From positions 3,473,868-3,537,867 of the forward strand of contig VCAZ01000020.1 in assembly GCA_005784505.1 (NCBI GenBank): a stretch of 64,000 nt of DNA. The letters run 5' to 3'. Of the stretch, positions 61,419 through 64,000 are shown one piece after another (position 1 is the first letter of the stretch; each line of letters begins with the position of its first letter). This DNA is from Bagarius yarrelli (lineage: Eukaryota; Chordata; Actinopteri; Siluriformes; Sisoridae). A model generated the notes under the pieces. It was not told where the DNA came from and ran no database searches. It saw only the letters and a list, made by a program, of their open reading frames with translations. The position numbers and the translations under genes were made by a program.

Positions 61419-61493
61419 CACTTTCTTAACCTTTTCTTTAGTTTCTAGTAATTATGAGAATTATTAGAAACTAAAGAAAAGGTTAAGAAAGTG
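61419..61493. repeat. 35-bp-arm inverted repeat, 5-nt loop
   Basis: The left arm at 61419-61453 and the right arm at 61459-61493 are complementary at 34 of 35 positions. The one exception is a G:U-type pair. The loop is ATGAG. Confidence 0.97.
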
Positions 61494-62884
61494 AAGGAGA
61501 CCTTAACAAAACAAAAGGGATGATACAAATCTATGGCATGTGGAAATCTCCCTGAAATTTATATTTTAAACATCAGCCAACTTAGCTAGCTGGCAGGTTA
61601 ACTGCATATAAAATTACCGTACAATTTCCTACTGTTAGACCAAAAAGGAGTCTTATTCTCATTGATGTAGTCTATAATATAACAATATTAATATATATAA
61701 TTATATATCAAAAGTCTATTAGCTTAGCTAACTGGATTGCTAACTATTACCAGCTTAGCTCAAACTTTTTACAGGCAGACTGCATTTATTCCAGTCATTT
61801 AAATACCATCGTATTAAACATTTGTATAGTTTTAATATTTTAAACATTAAACAGAGTAACTAATGTAAATTGACCAACATGCTAATAACAAGCTAGGCAG
61901 CTGGTTAAGTACATTAATGCAGACTGTAATTAAGACAAGACTAAATAAGTCAGAAAGGATTCAAATCCACACAAAGAATGATTTAACCAAAACAAGATAA
62001 GACAGCAAATAAAAAAACTGTTTAGTAGAGAGTCTTTTTCTGTGGCGGATGGATAGTCCATAATTTCATTTGTCTATATAAAACATCTAGCGCTTATAAT
62101 ACATAACTACATTTCTGCCATCACTGCTACCACTACCAGTAGAGCTAGGATTTACTGTAAACACACTAAAACCTTCACGCTGGAACACACGACTGTAAAA
62201 AAGGCAGTTTTTTAATATATTACTAAAGATGTTCAAAACATTTTTAATAAGTAAAAAAGTCTCCCCTAGAACTAAAAGTAACCGTGCTTTTTCTTACAAG
62301 CATATAGGCAGAGACCAAAGAAGAAACAGGAAGCCAGCTGCAACAACAGGAAGTTGTGGATTGTGATCAGCAGGGGAAACATTGTGAAACCATCATGTTA
62401 GTCTAACATATTGAGACACTCACATGGCCAGGGTGTACCTCAGCTCTTACCCCTACCCCCAGCGTAGAAACACGCTGTTAACATTCTAAAGATTCTCCGA
62501 TTTAACATTCCCGTCTAATGATTTTTTTAAGGCCGCTGTATAACACTTCCCATCAGGAAAGTGTTATACAATATTTTATAACCAACATAAATGCCACAGG
62601 CTACCTCTGAAAAGGAAATGCATCCAGTGTTTTGCATTATAATGAATAACACAAAACAAATTGCAATATTTTTTGGCAGTTCAAGCCTTTATTCAGGAAA
62701 TAAACAAAATTTGTTAAGAATATTACTAATACATGTTAGTTTATAACAGCAGACAACCGCCTGCTAAATCAGCCCATGTGTCTAGCGGACTGTACCCTGT
62801 TACATGACAGCTGCCAGCCAGGATGGTGGCGATTAGTACTTACTCCCTCTGAGACACTCAGGGGAATGTACACTATGCACCACT

Positions 62885-63050
62885 GGGAAGTGGTTAAAAT
62901 GGTTAAAATAGAAAGGTCAGGGTGAAAGTCTCAGCACTGCCGCTGTTGGGCCCTTGAGCAAAGCTTTCAACACTCTGCTCCAGGAATGCTGTATCATGGC
63001 TCTGACCACCAACAAGCTGGGATATTACAATACAAATTATGCAGACTTAT
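62885..63050 (+). mobile_element. Degenerate tRNA-SINE, second subfamily
   Basis: GGGAAGTGGTTAAAATGGTTA, CGCTGTTGGGCCCTTGAGCA and ATCATGGCTCTGACC. It shares the CTGACC tail block with 52715-52938. Confidence 0.65.
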
Positions 63051-63307
63051 TATTACGAAGTGGAAAGTAAGTATTTAGCTTAATCAGATTTTTCATGCTG
63101 TAACAGTAATACATCATGCATCATAATAATAATAAAATAAGTATTTGTGACAATGAAGTTTTTATGCATGGCTAAATAGGTTTTTTCCTGCATTGAGAAT
63201 TGAGCATTAAATCCTGACATAGTCCTGATGAGGTCAAAACATCAGAGGGAGTTAGAGAAAGTACTGAAGACCTCGTCACCTTTGCAGCTTTCACTAGATC
63301 ACTGATA

Positions 63308-63512
63308 TTGAAACATTTACGTTTACTTTACTTTTACAGCATTTGACAGACGCCCTTATCCAGAGTGATTTACATTTATCTCTTTTATACAACTGAGCAA
63401 TTGGGGTTAAGGGCCTTGCTCAGGGGCCCAGACGGCTTGGTGGTGCTGGGAATCGAACCCCAGTCTTTCTGGTATCAGTCCAACACCTTAACCACTAAGT
63501 CAACAGGTGTTA
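63308..63512 (-). mobile_element. Full-length tRNA-derived SINE
   Basis: Plus strand: TACAGCATTTGACAGACGCC, CTTATCCAGAGTGATTTACA, CAATTGGGGTTAAGGGCCTT, GGGAATCGAACCCCAGTC and CACCTTAACCACTAAGTC. It is the best-preserved copy of this family in the window. Confidence 0.92.
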
Positions 63513-64000
63513 AAAAGGACAGGTTTGAGATGAATGGCACAGGATTTGTGCCCAAAGAGAAGAGTGACTGATCAACTGTCCAATCAAGCATTAAGTAGCT
63601 CTCAGCAATCCAGAGAGATGAGGGGCATTTTTTTAAATGAATATTATCGATTAAACCTTCCTGTTGCCAATGTTAATTAAAGCTATTAAGAAAAGACAGC
63701 CCTCCTGATTTCGTCCCAGATAGGAAGAAAAGGAAGAATTACATTTACCACGAATTAGTGAATTTATGTGGTATTTCTACACCAAACTGACCTAATAGGA
63801 ACTCACACACTTGCTTTGCTAAATAGCTGCTGTTATGTTGGCCTACGTGGCTACTATAATTATCACATGACCTACTTTACCTTGCTTTAAACCACAGTGC
63901 TGTAAAATTGATACGCCCAATTCGTCAAAAAGCGTAAAAAGTTATATATTTTTTAAATAAAATTATATTTTATAACAGAATAATCTAATAGCAATGCCAG

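Larger units (their letters stand above)
54932..64000 (-). other. ppp1r9b: Probable intron 1 of PPP1R9B
   Basis: No exon similar to the spinophilin N-terminus is present, although that first exon is large in mammals and would leave a long open frame; the longest frame here is about 106 aa and anonymous. The stretch holds microsatellites, SINEs, a MITE and a hairpin, listed separately. Confidence 0.6.

Noticed and set aside
1..64000. CRISPR array, operon, phage or bacterial defence system
   Set aside because: All genes are spliced and vertebrate in type. The tandem repeats lack unique spacers of constant length.

Overview
The window looks like nuclear DNA from a bony fish. It is AT-rich, with small exons in long introns, GT-AG splice sites, many CA/GT and TATC microsatellites, and many tRNA-derived SINEs of the kind scattered through teleost genomes. 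The SINE and small DNA-transposon families resemble those I know from otophysan fishes such as catfishes; that narrower placement is an inference. I found no bacterial, viral or organellar content.

Two protein-coding genes are recognisable, pointing at each other tail to tail. On the + strand, 14 exons between 18385 and 35602 encode the C-terminal ~494 residues of RAPGEFL1, a Rap guanine-nucleotide-exchange-factor-like protein. On the - strand, 9 exons between 54931 and 40847 encode the C-terminal 357 residues of spinophilin (neurabin-2, PPP1R9B): part of the PP1-binding region, the PDZ domain and the C-terminal coiled coil. All splice phases agree across both chains. The first exon or exons of each gene were not found. 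They probably lie outside the window, so 1-18384 is probably 5' intron or upstream DNA of RAPGEFL1, and 54932-64000 is probably intron 1 of PPP1R9B.

Layout: 1-18384, non-coding with SINE and MITE remnants and microsatellites; 18385-35602, RAPGEFL1 exons; 35603 to about 37.3 kb, its probable 3' UTR, with a poly-T and poly-C tract; about 38.5-40.8 kb, probable 3' UTR of PPP1R9B; 40847-54931, PPP1R9B exons, with a 15-bp minisatellite and a LINE remnant in introns; 54932-64000, intronic or intergenic.

The most interesting observation is that the first visible RAPGEFL1 intron (18464-20734) has the hallmarks of a minor-spliceosome (U12-type) intron. Others are a SINE nested in an older DNA element with a perfect 8-bp target duplication, a 35-bp-arm hairpin at 61419-61493, an excess of X-box/RFX-like CCATGGYAAC motifs, and a duplicated intronic segment within RAPGEFL1. 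I saw no previously undescribed gene system. The two genes have related settings (small-GTPase signalling and synaptic scaffolding), but nothing in the sequence shows that they act together.
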